DNA of 64,000 nt from contig OZ038422.1 in assembly GCA_964036155.1 (NCBI GenBank), positions 17,941,201 through 18,005,200 on the forward strand, given 5' to 3'. The DNA is from Diploscapter coronatus (lineage: Eukaryota; Nematoda; Chromadorea; Rhabditida; Rhabditidae). Numbering within the stretch: position 1 is the first letter of the stretch; every line of letters starts with the position of its first letter. Under the pieces are notes generated by a model. The model did no database searches and had not been told where the DNA came from. It saw only the letters and a program-made list of their open reading frames with translations. Position numbers and translations under genes: made by a program. Positions 1 to 11,698 of this stretch are shown here, in pieces.

Positions 1-68
1 CGAAACTTGTTTCAACAATTGATGCTCTCATCACATCACATCCAGAATGTATGAAAGACAATCTATAC

Positions 69-3000
69 CTTAGCCATGTCGTGAGAGATGAACTGTCCGA
101 ACTGCATGATGAGGGCGTTGAACTCGGTGGATTCGACGGAGTCCTGAGACGAGGTGAGTCTGCGAGTGATTGCTCTGGGAGGGGGACGGGTTTGGGGAAA
201 CAAGGAACCTAAAAAGGAATAATTATCCATTGATGATAATTAAGGTATTTTCATACCAACTGGCTCCGACAGACCGTTGTCGTAGACAGTGGGCAGCAAT
301 CGAGTGTATGGTCTGTAGGCAGCTCCTTGCAGTGGCTTTCTTAGATTGTTGCATGTGCCATCCATTGTTCTAAAATTTATTCTTGTTGACTAATTACTGA
401 GATTTTCGAGAAAGTTCACAACTCAAATTAAGTGATTTAGCTGTAATAAAGATATAGTAGGAAAATGTTGAGTAGTATCTAATCTCAAAATTTCAAGCTC
501 TTGTGGGAATTCGATTAAAAAATTGCAATTCCTGCATATCCAAGCACGAGCATTTCCACTCTCTAAAAATACAGTCTAAAATGTTTTACTATATCCCTAT
601 ACCAGAAAGATCTCAAACTTCAAGTTGGTGAACTTTTCAAAAAGTAAACGAAATGTTGTACCTGTATAGAACATTGTAGCAAATATTTGATTCACAGTCA
701 GTCTCATCCAAACGAGGCACGCAAGCATTGGCCAGATTCGATCGAATCACTTGGTCCAGATCGACAGTCTGACGACGAGAATTGTCTGGAAAAAGCTGGT
801 CTTCGTTGACATTTTTCGAACACTTTGAAGTATGGAGAAAATTGAATATTCCAAGTAGATTTTACAACGATTAGTGACTAAAAAACAATGACTGATTATG
901 TATAACAGAAATGGAACACACACATTTTTGATAATCGAATTCTTCCTAGGTAGTTACGATGAAGATACAACAGCATTTTTCCCTTTAAGTTTCTATGACG
1001 CAAATTTAATCTCTACCTTCTGTAGTGCTAACGAGTCTTTCTCTCCACATTTCTTCAGCGGCGACAATCGGATCATTGAGAATTTCTCGGCATCTGGCCA
1101 TTTGGGAGGTCTCCTGTCGAGGTGCGAAGCGGGTGGTCGTTGTCGACTCTGTTGCTGTTCTTCAAATAAACGGATTGATTTGTTTGGTACAGAAGGGGCG
1201 ATTAAGTGGAGTGGAGTGGAGTGAGAAAGTGGGTGCTTTTATCAGAAGGACACGAAGCTCAGTCTCAAGTATTTTCAAATCGAAACTTCGTGTACGCCTG
1301 ATACTTATATGATTGGTCAAAAATGAGACGAAAATCATAAGATGTTAGAGAAATGGAACTGACGTGGTAGGTCTGGTAGTGCCTCTGGAAGTGGTGAATG
1401 TGAATCTGGTAGTGGAAGAGGGTCTGAATGTGCGTCGAGTCGTGGTTGGGAAGGTGGGTCGTCGAGTAGTGAACGGATGGGTTGGTCTGCGAGTCACTGG
1501 AGCTGGTCTTCTCGTGATAGGTGGACGGCGAACAGGGAACTGTGGGCGCCTGAGAACAAATCGAAATATAGGTTAAGTGTTGAAATTTAGAAAATGTTAT
1601 CAAATTTGTGTATCCTTAAAAATCTTCATGTGATATTACTATTATTATCTTAAGAAGAAAATTGCAAAATGTTTAGAAACTGAATAATTGCAAATATGCA
1701 AAATCACTCGAATGCAAATGTTGAAAGAGTGAGAAGTGATGATTTAGAATTGTGAAATTAGACAAAACATAATGAAGCAAAACGAAACGAACACTGAAAT
1801 GAAGTAGCTGAGCAAAGTGCAGAGTTGCTGTTGGTGAGGCGGTCCAACTGATGCTCGTGATGGGGGATTGGGAACTCACTCATTCGAAGAGGAATCGGGG
1901 GTATCCAATTGGTCACTGAATGAGGGAATGAATTGCAGCGAGACAACAGGGGCTGTTGTTGTCGGTGTTGTCGTCGTTGTCAGTCTCGTTGTCGATGTTG
2001 TTGTCGTGGGGATTGTTGTAGTGAAGACTCGGGTTGTCGTAATCTATGTTTTGCTCACTTCTCCTCTGTCAATTCCCCCCTCGTCTTGAATCGTCACTTT
2101 ACATGCCATTAATCTTTGGCATTTTCACCTTTTCGATGCTTTCATTACGCATTTCCATGTAATGATGCAATTCTTAGATAAGCATCTTGAAAAATGTATG
2201 GTTTTTCCTCAAATAGCTGCGCATAGGTTTAGATAGCGCAGACAGGTGTGTGTGTGTGTGTTGATTTTTTCCATCGATTCCAAAAATTTTCGTGTAACTC
2301 TTTTTGATTTGGTTTCACTTAAGAATTCCAAGAATAATGTCCAGTTCTGAACGCGATAAGGATCTAAAAATTGCATGGAAAAAGTACATGGAGATAGACG
2401 ATTCGAGGAGGCAAAATTGACAGATTCGACAGAAAGTGGCAGTTGAGTTACCCGAGTGCCCGAGAAGGGACGGAAGAAGAAGGGACGACGAGTCTGGGGA
2501 CGGAATGTGAAGGCTGGGGCTGGACGGGAGGTGGTAAAGGTGAAAGGGGCTGGACGGTTGGTCGAGGAGAAGAAGGACAAGCCGAGTGTGTTGGAGTCAG
2601 AGAAGAGCGTCGGTGTGGTGGTTAATTCGAACTGCTGAGTGAGGAATGGGGTTGTCTGGGCTGGGGTGGTCTGGAAGGTGGGCACGAATGTGACCCGCTG
2701 TTGGGAAGATTCCGAAGGCAGACGACGACTTATTCCCACCAGATGAGTTCGCTTGGTGGGTTTGAAGGGAAGCACTGTAGACGCAGATGGGAAGGCAGAG
2801 GGATGGAATGAATTGGCTGGAGAGGGGAATGGAGCTGTGTCGGCAGAGACAACCAGAGGACTGAATGTAAGCTGCATGAACAAACACGACAATCAACGAA
2901 TGAGGATAGAGATCAATGAGTTTAGGCGCACGGAATATAGATGCTCTAGCAGTTTAGCAGAGACAGACCGAAGCTGATCTTCGTATTGAACAAAGACACT

Positions 3001-4434
3001 TCGCTATTCATTCATCCACGCACAAACAGTTTTCAATAGCTCACAATATTGTCATTTGTAAGATAAGAGACAATTTGAGATCCAGTAATGGACGAAATTC
3101 GATTTCGAAGGAGTCTTTCTTTCAGATGTCACCCAAATTTCATAATTCTAAATTGAAAATCTGAAAGATATCTCGCCATTCGGAACTTCGTCATCCTTCA
3201 TTGTAATTTACATATATCATGATTTCATAAAAAGAGGACAAACATGACATATTTTCTAGCAATATCGCGCCTAACAATAAAGCAAAAGGGGTAAATAGTA
3301 TACACCCGGATAAATTATGAAGGTTGAACGAAGTGAAAATGACAAAATTCATAAGAAACCAAGGGAAAATTTCATTGAAATTAAAAAAAGACGGATAATT
3401 GAAGTAAGTGACTAACCTTGAAGCAGGTCTGGTTGTGGAATGACGCACAGGGGGCCTAGTTCGAGGGGGAGGTCGTCGAGTTGGAATCGTGCCTCGAGAT
3501 GAAGGACCTGAGGGAAGTCGAGGTGACGAGGTAATGAATGTCGGGGCTGAAATGAATAAGTGCATTTCCGTGGTTTGTTAGAGCGTATCATTATGGCACA
3601 CTGTTGCGTCATAGGTATAATTGAATTTTTCACTGTTTCGTCAAATGACGTTTCAACCGAAATAATTACCTTCTCAGACGCATTAATAAAATAATAATTC
3701 AATGATACATAGATGACGCAACCATTATAATGGTACACAACACAAGTTTGGAACAACGTAGCCTTTTGAAGTAAACAATTCAGCCACGTTTCAATGTAAT
3801 CTGAACCGGTTAAAATTCCAAATAATACTATTATTGGTTACGTTAAGATAGTTTCTACATATCAGAGAAAATCTGCCAAATAAGAATGGCAAAATATATC
3901 ATGTCTAGCACTGTACATTGTTACAAACCTCTCGCTTACCATTATATTTCTTCCGATTACTCCATACTCCAAAATTATGTACTTTATTTTTAAAAAAAAT
4001 CATATTTATACGGTGAAATATGCATGAACCGGTATTTAAATGAAACTTTGCTAAATTAAAACAGCTAACTTACGCCTTCTGCAAGTGCCACAGGCCAGTT
4101 CGCAGTTCGCTATCATCCATTCTGCATTCGTCTGAATCGACAATATCGTTATTTTCCGCTTCAACTTTAAGAACTTGACGAATTATTGGTATTCTACTCC
4201 TGTCTATTCTATTCGTCTTTCATTATAATTCTTGATTGCAGCTAGATAAAAAAGACAGACTACAAAGTGATTGTCAGATTGTGATGAGTGAATGAAGACA
4301 GACTTTGCACTCTCCGACAGAGGCCCAGAATCTGCACCACTCGTGCTGATCACAGCAGCCGTTCCTCCTGCAGTGGAACCTCACAGTTATCGGGTTGTCG
4401 TCGTCCCCGAATGAAGGAGTCGATCGTTGACCAT
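69..4434 (-). CDS. ShK-domain haem peroxidase (SKPO/MLT-7-like), partial at left edge
   Basis: Secreted animal haem peroxidase of the nematode SKPO/MLT-7 type; family members oxidise substrates such as cuticle tyrosines, working with dual oxidase. Exons in transcript order, with compatible phases: 4434-4304, 4131-4074, 3546-3417, 2860-2452, 2043-1880, 1549-1364, about 1146-1017, 822-662, 369-257, 208-69; a donor at 68 leads off the window. The first two exons give a ShK domain (CDQHEWC, FWASVGEC, NAEWMIANCELACGTC). The next four encode about 295 residues rich in Thr, Pro, Ser and Arg. The core then begins: CYNVLYRTMDGTCNNLRKPL, GAAYRPYTRLLPTVYDNG, FGQFISHDM. FGQFISHD carries the distal haem histidine. 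The catalytic remainder lies outside. I could not find the signal-peptide exon upstream of 4434. The start of the 1146-1017 exon is uncertain. Confidence 0.88.
2247..2262. repeat. (GT)n microsatellite
   Basis: About seven GT units in the peroxidase intron between the exons ending at 2452 and starting at 2043. Confidence 0.7.
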
Positions 4435-7294
4435 CTGAATGACAATTGCTGTAGATAACAATAGGGAGGTGTAAGAATCGACATCCGCAATGATAATAAC
4501 ATATTACTACTGGCTACTACCTGCTATTGTGTGAATTGTGACATTTGCGTACAAAAACTCCAGACAATCACTGAACAGACATCGAAAAGTGTCATGTCGG
4601 AATTGTCAGTGGAATTGCTGCGAATGTCACACATCTTATATGTGTTTCTTATCATATTTAGTTCGAGAACTTACCAAGGTTTACTCTATGCAATAAGTTG
4701 GGTTTTAATCTCAAAGATAATTATTTCATGCCAAGAAAAAGATTAAATTCTTTGGTATCTAGGATGCTTGTTACAAATCGAAGGACGAAGCTGATTTTAT
4801 CTTCAATTTAACGCCTGTTCGACATCTCGCTTTGATCAATGACTTATTAGAGCGTGACTTCTCGCAGCTCTGTCATCATCTCGTTTGCATGTTTTCAGAA
4901 ATTGACTATGAGAGTTGCTATGCAATCATAGTTCAGTTTCTTTCTACTTTTAAGTGGTTATGTCTTCCTCTTCCAATTCCCTGTCCACCCTGCCCTTGTC
5001 GTCCTTCTCATTTCAATTCTTCCTCCCTTCCCTCTTCTCTCAGACATTCAGATTTCCTCTGAACTCGACAAACGAGTTTCTCGCCTTTTCGTTTTTCGAT
5101 CGGCCTGCCGGCTATCAGCAAAGGACAAGGCAAATGAAGCAGAGCCGATGCTCGCAATCAGCGGGGAAATTGACTGGAACGGGAGGAAAGAGGGAAAAAC
5201 TCGAACATGATAGAATGGAGCTACGAATGCAATAAATGGAGAGTCAATGTGCAGAGGAATACGGTCGAGTATTTTTAGCAGCAGCAACAACAACAACAAC
5301 AGCGCAAAAGGACACGCAAACAATCGGATGCCCTTGCAAAGCAGATCGTTTATTTCAGATCTTTTCAATGGCTGAATGAGAAGGAGTCGCATGGCTGCGG
5401 ATAAATTTGCAAGATTTAGAGATGAAAATGTTCTTTAATTGCGCGGTAAAAGATTTTAAAATATCGAAATGCGCAACGAGAAACCCATCGCAGAGGTTAA
5501 TAGGAAATATTGTAAGCAAAAAGAAGTAAGGAATATCTCAGATTTAGATAAGTATATGGAACATCGCCTAATTTGAATGAAAGTTTATCTGTGGTATTTT
5601 TAAATTTAATATCGCCCTAAACATGTCTAAAATTGTGTGCATCATTATCAGAACTTTGGACAGTAAATTCGCTTTCATTTCTTAACGTTTCAAAGTGTTT
5701 TACTCAAAATATGAATTTTCTCGTTCCAAATCTATATTGATTGCAAACTATCTAATCGGTATCTAGCCTAATTCTTTCATTCTGCATTAAAATAGCATCG
5801 ATCGAGAGATCCCCCGCGGCATGTTTCACGATTGTGTTCTTTGCAGTCGCAGTTAAAAGTGAACGTAACAGGCGATGAATGAGAAGATGTGAAGGAAGAA
5901 GCGACAGAGACAGAAACAGAAACAGTCCACAATCATCATTTCCTCTTTGCATGTGACAATTCAAAATATACCTATTTATGTCTGCCTAATTCCTAATGTG
6001 CAGCTCCTGTCCCTGCACATTATCATCTTCGCTTCATCTTCAGACCGTTCACTTTCCGTCCTTTCCTCTGTTTTCCCCTTCAAGTGTCATTTCCTTCCCC
6101 TTCCTATTCTCATTTCTTGCCTCTTATCTTTTTCTAAGCGTTCTTAACGTTAGCGCTCCTAACTTTTTGCCACTTTCCCATTATATTTTGCCAAAATTTT
6201 GTTATTAATTTTTGGATGATTTCAAAATTAAGTGTCGAAATGTTTCTAGTGCTTCTTGAAAATGAAAATGACGAAGATGTGCAAACCTGTGAATGGAAGC
6301 GAATTAAACAGCCACAAGCAGAGGCCCGTCCGAATGAGAAGTCGAACCCTTTGCATTCCGATGGACGATGATGAAGTAATCGAGATGCTGCTTGACTTCT
6401 TGACTCCTCGCTCCTTGACGCGTCTCCTTCAAATTATTCACGTTTTCGCATTCCGATTACAATTACAATAATTTGTGGATATTTTTGTGCAATTCGACAA
6501 GTTCGTTTGCAACTACACGACTTCGAACGACATTCGAGAAGAAAAATGAAACGAGTTTGAGAAAATTACGAACTGAACGATTTATGAATTTGAAAACACG
6601 AAAAGTATCGATAATATGATCGGAAATGGGGAAGGGCCCTCGGAAAGGGACGAACAGCAAAGTGGGTGAGGGATGAAATGATGGAAGATGCACGCCAACC
6701 TGGGGCAGGAGGCAGGAAGGCAAAAAAAGCCATTGTGAAGCAGAGACACCGAGACATTGACATTGAGAGGACGAATGACTATTACCGACACATCGACAGG
6801 GGCATTTACATGCAGAAATGAGGAAGGAAACGATCGATGATGCAACCGCAACAAAGAAACAGATAATTAGAGGCGAGATCGTGAAAATCGAGAGCGGGTG
6901 GATCAGACAGCATACATCACAATGAAGCTCGGGATTACTGTAGCGAAGAAAAAGACGAAGATCGAAAGCTCAGGAGAATGAAAATTCGAAAATACTCGAA
7001 GTAAGAACTGATCTTCACTCGAAAATATTTAGTGAAACTTCGAATGGTTTTACTTCATTTTAAATGAGCGTAAGAAGAGTAGGGAAAACGGGAGGATCGT
7101 TTTTGGTTCATAAAAATTTGTAAGGATGGTCGAAGTTGGTCGGTTATCAATTTTACATTAGCAACGACGCTAGAACACAGAACTTGCTCGGAAGAGGATC
7201 GTTGGCTGATGGCTCAGAATCAAAACACAGAATGGTCACTGGTCGTCTCCTTCCGATTCTGATTCAGCGGGTTACATTCCCATTGTACATATCG
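4435..7294. other. No gene recognised; upstream region of the peroxidase
   Basis: This stretch should hold the missing 5' exon and promoter of the peroxidase, but no signal-peptide exon with the required phase stood out. The minus-strand open frame at 5048-5392 contains a run of leucines, but this comes from a CAG/CAA repeat at about 5279-5302 read on the other strand. The 4950-5050 stretch is C/T-rich on the plus strand. Confidence 0.5.
5278..5303. repeat. CAG/CAA trinucleotide repeat
   Basis: Alternating CAG and CAA units. They read as leucine on the minus strand, which explains a spurious hydrophobic open frame there. Confidence 0.7.
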
Positions 7295-7468
7295 TCATGT
7301 CGTCATTTCGTCATTCCGCTGCCATTCAAATTCTAGATTTGTCCGCCTCTGCATTTTGTCTGTATTTTTCATTGCTTTGCGTTTCTTCTGGCGAGTTCGA
7401 CCCCGTGCTGCCGCCACTTTCTTTCTCGCAGCGTTTTTTCCTGCGGCTTTTCTTGTCTCCACAGGCAT
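7295..7468 (-). CDS. Candidate small, very basic protein (57 residues)
   Basis: An ATG-started open frame of 57 codons. It is strongly basic and Ala/Lys/Arg-rich in its first two thirds (ETRKAAGKNAARKKVAAARG, then TRQKKRK), resembling a histone tail or protamine-like peptide. It ends in an unrelated acidic/polar tail. Around it the plus strand is GC-richer than the neighbouring skewed DNA. There is no clear splice acceptor or upstream exon and no family match that I recognise. It could equally be chance coding potential inside a long intron or spacer. Confidence 0.25.
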   Translation of the reverse strand: MPVETRKAAGKNAARKKVAAARGRTRQKKRKAMKNTDKMQRRTNLEFEWQRNDEMTT

Positions 7469-7469
7469 T

Positions 7470-10400
7470 CTTGTGACAAGGTCAAGTATATACGGTATGA
7501 GAAAGAAGCAGAAGAAAGGAAGAGGAATAAGGAAGAATATGAATGAATGAATGGATGAAAAAGTCGAAGAGGAAATGAATATTGCCAATAGGTAATAGGT
7601 GAGATAAGAGGAAGAAGAGAGATAAAGCTGCTGCATGAGAATCGATTGATCGACTGTTAACGTGCATGGGGATGACCATCACACCGAATGTTACAAATGA
7701 AATGCTGATTGCTGAAAACAGAAACTGAGACAGAAACAACAGCGACAACAGAGACAACAGACAGTCAAACAATAAAATATGCGAGATATCGATGAACGAG
7801 CTGATAAATGACAGAATGGCAATATCAACACATTCAAAAATTCGACACCTCACAGGTAATAAAAATAGTGAAGCTTGACGTACGTTCGAGACCATCAACC
7901 TTTCGAACATAGTTCAGAGTGTAAGGAGACAGGTTAAAACAGAAACAGAAGGGAATTCGAGAAAGTAGAAAAGCGGTTTTATCATAATTATAGAAAATGC
8001 ATTAGAACAATTAGGAAACGAAATGCGGAATGGAGAGAATTGACGACTGATTGTGAGTAAATCGAGAAGGAGGAGAGAAAGAATGACAAGAGGGGCCGAG
8101 AAAAAGCTCAACAAAACAAGATAAAAGAAAATATTAGTTTGAAACGCAAAGTGTGAGTGGATCAAATGAAATTGGGAGGAGTGAAAAACACGATGAAATA
8201 AGCAAACGAATGATACCGCAGAATTGAATTGCAGATTGCAGACAGGCAGAAAGGCAGAATTCAGAGGAAGGCAGGAAGGCAGAAATGATGAAATCAACTC
8301 AGAGATTCGAGTAATTTATATATATTATCAGACAACCGGGATTGTTAATTGAAGAGAATGAAAATGGAAGAAGAATGGGGAGGAGGAAAGGAGATAGTAA
8401 GTGATAGGAGGTGAAAAAATGGAGAATGGCATGAGAATCAAGAGGTAACGGGGCTGCAGGGCTGCATGAAGATGATACAACACAACACCCGAATACGCTC
8501 ACTACTTGGCACGCAAAATGACACGATAAAAATAGTAAAAATTTGTAGACGCAAAGATGCAGACAGAGGAGAGAGAGAATGGGAAGACGAGGGGAAAAAT
8601 ATGGAGAAAGACAGAGGAAAGCAACAGACGGTGATGGAATACGCAAACGAACTGCCAAACGAGGTACGGTTCGGTTTAAAATTCGAAGTCTGAGATGAAC
8701 ACGGATAACGAATGCGGAGGGCAGAGGGCAAACAGGGCTAAAGGACACGAGAAAAACGAAGGAATGAGGAATGATCGGAAGGAGAGAAAGGACCAAGGAA
8801 TGGGGGAAAACGTGAAAAAAGAGGGGTGACAATGTGACTATTGCAAGTGAATAGACGATGAAGATGATATTGTATGAGCCAAGGAAAGGGAAAATCGCAT
8901 AGCCATTAGCCAGGAAATCAGAGACCGAGTGGTTCAGCGATACAATGATTAGACAGAGGACAGGGCAGAACAGAGGAAGACAGGTCAATTGCAATTCAGA
9001 CAGAAGAACACACCGCATTTGCATTGCTTGTTTCAACTTCATTCTCTCCCCCAACCTCTTTGTATTCACTTCTTCAACGCTATCACTTTTCTTTTCCGTC
9101 ATTGTTAACCTATCACAAATTACCATTGGATTATCTTAGTTGAGGTTTGATCTAACACGAATTCTTCACGGGAGTTCTTTTCCATACACACAATTTTATC
9201 GAATTAAAACTATCAAATGACACAATTTGGGAAAAGTATCTGCCAAACTGTCGAACTTATTGTTTTTTGATCAGAAACGAACCATTTTCGCGGACAGAAA
9301 ATTTGATAAGGAAATCACAGAATTAGAGTCGAAAAATTATTATTCTACACGAAAAATGACAGAATGAAGAAGGAAAAGAGACGATGAGACAGAAACGGAA
9401 GAGAAGGAAGGGAAGAGGAGCGAGAAAGGAGACGAGGAGCGATGCAAACCGGTAGACAAAATTACGTACGACGAAAATGGCGAGAATCGGGAATTATAGG
9501 CACCACGACAGGGGGTCGGAACATACATATATTAGACTTAAACATATAAGTACATTAACTAAAATAAATAGACGTGTGTAAATCAGGTAAATTACTCCAC
9601 CAAAATAAACAGAGTACATAATAATAGTTATGTTCTCTGATTTGATTTGATAATACCAAAATGCATTTTATAAAGAATCTTAGGGGGTTTTATATTTTAA
9701 AATATTCATCAAATGAGGTATGGTGGAATGGCAGGAAAAGGTACGGAACATTGACTGATGATGGCAGTTTAGATCTAATCTCTTCACAGCCTCACAACCT
9801 ATCTATGATGATACACTTTTTGCCTTGCATCTGCTTGCCTAAGTCTATCTCCCGCCCTGCCACACGGTTGCCATCGCCTTCCACGGTAGTTTTTAGTTTT
9901 TCCCTATTTTCCGTGCATCTCGTCTGTTTTTCCTCGGCTCTTCCATCAACCTGCCTCCCTTTCCTCTTCCCAGTCAGTCAGTCAGTCACTTCTACGGACA
10001 GCGAGAGAAAGCAGCCGACCCAACTGATTTCTATCAGCTGAACCTGTCAAGAATAAATTCAAGTCGAGAAAAATTAGATACAAAAATGTCTACCAATAGA
10101 TGGGTGTCAATAATATAAACTCTAGGTGGCATGAAATTTGACAAAATTGCGCAATTTACAACTGAATAGTTGTAATTCGTGCGTTGACTGACCGTAAACG
10201 GACTATTCTTTAGTCGTTGATATCGGCTGAATTGCATAAAATACACATCGTTACAGATTTCATTTCAATTTTTACTTACCAGTCTCACAGAATTAGTTCT
10301 CACGCATAAAAATGTCTAAGGTAACTTGAAACCAGATATCGAGGAATATGAAATTTGACCGATGACCGGAAGGGTTTACGATGAAAATTAACATGAAAAC

Positions 10401-11690
10401 AAAATGGACAAAGTGGATGAAGAACGGTGAAAAGGAAGGCAAGGAAACATGACAGGCGAGGACAGGGCAGAAGCAGTAAGTGACATGATCAAGTACGTGA
10501 GTTGAGTGAATGAGTGGAATGGCAGAGGGAGTTGATGCTGAAGAACTGTGAAATGGCGAATTGAGAGTGGACAGGAGGCAGACAGGGGTTGCGTGGAAAT
10601 TACAAGACAACATGTCATCATGGAATAGTAGTATGTATATAAAAAAAAATACAAGTCATTTTTTACTTGACTGGCTCATACTATTTCCACATTCCTTGAT
10701 GTAATGTCTTGTAATTTCCAAATGGCCAGCAAAGAGTGGACTCTCACTCACCACTCGCACAAACACTGCAATAATCGAAACAAACACTGTCAATTTTTCA
10801 TCAACAGCCTCCTTCCGCTCTGCCATTTTCTGTGAAGAGTAGGTTGTGTTCTTTTCTTCGAGGAAAGTTTCGCGATGATAAAAATTCAAGTGAACCTGTG
10901 CATAATAAACCAAATAACCCGTAGAAAAACTGGGAATTGCACGATCTGAGAACGGGGAATTGAATGGATCTGCAGGCAAGGTCAGGGCAGAATTGCCGAG
11001 GAAGGAACAATCAGCCAGTCGAATCATTGAATAAAATTAGGAAATTCGACAAATTCAGTTTACAAAGATGCACAGTTGTCAAACTTAAGGAGTATACATT
11101 TTTAAACTAGATTAGCATCAGTTTTCCCACAAAGCATGAGGATAGGTATTGATATTTTTGCTTTGCATATGATGACCACGTAAAATAAGAAGATTGAATA
11201 ATCACCTCCTTTCGGATAACTAGAGAAGACACAAGATTACCTCTACTATATAATTTAGTAAGCATTTTTCAAGGAAGGTCAGTTTTCAAATTTTAATTTC
11301 AAGATCAAATTCTCAGGTAAACTGCCCAAATCGACTATGGCGATTTTGAATTTGAAATCAAGAATTCGTAATTTTTTAAAAACGATCTTTGAACCAAATT
11401 CATAAAATTTAACATGGAAACTAATGTTGATATGGAGATTTCAAAAATACCTAACTTGGCTAGTTATTATTTCAGGGTGATGAAATACGGTAGTCTGAAG
11501 TGCGTCATAGAGAATTATGGAACACTATTTTTCTACAAATTATAGGAAATGAAATATTCAAAGTGAAATATCTAAAATGTTAGAAATGAAGATTTCACTT
11601 TACAAAATTTTAAAGAACATTTTTCATGATCGAATATTTATTTGACTGCTAAAACAACTTTTGCGTAAAATATCAATGGGACTTTCAAAT
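7470..11690. other. Gene-poor, strand-asymmetric spacer
   Basis: The plus strand is rich in A and G over long stretches (GAGGAAAGGAGA-like), so the minus strand is rich in T and C. Pyrimidine-rich DNA contains few stop codons, which accounts for long minus-strand open frames here such as 8299-9126; these have no domain, no splice structure and a composition set by the skew. A short CAGT tandem lies at about 9971-9988. No gene is supported. Confidence 0.6.
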
Positions 11691-11698
11691 GGACAACT

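Noticed and set aside
5048..5392. Minus-strand frame with a leucine run that looks like a signal peptide
   Set aside because: The leucines come from a CAG/CAA repeat, and no donor in the phase needed to join the peroxidase was found.
8299..9126. 275-codon minus-strand open frame
   Set aside because: Composition is set by the pyrimidine-rich strand, where stop codons are rare; it shows no domain, no splice signals and irregular hydrophobicity.
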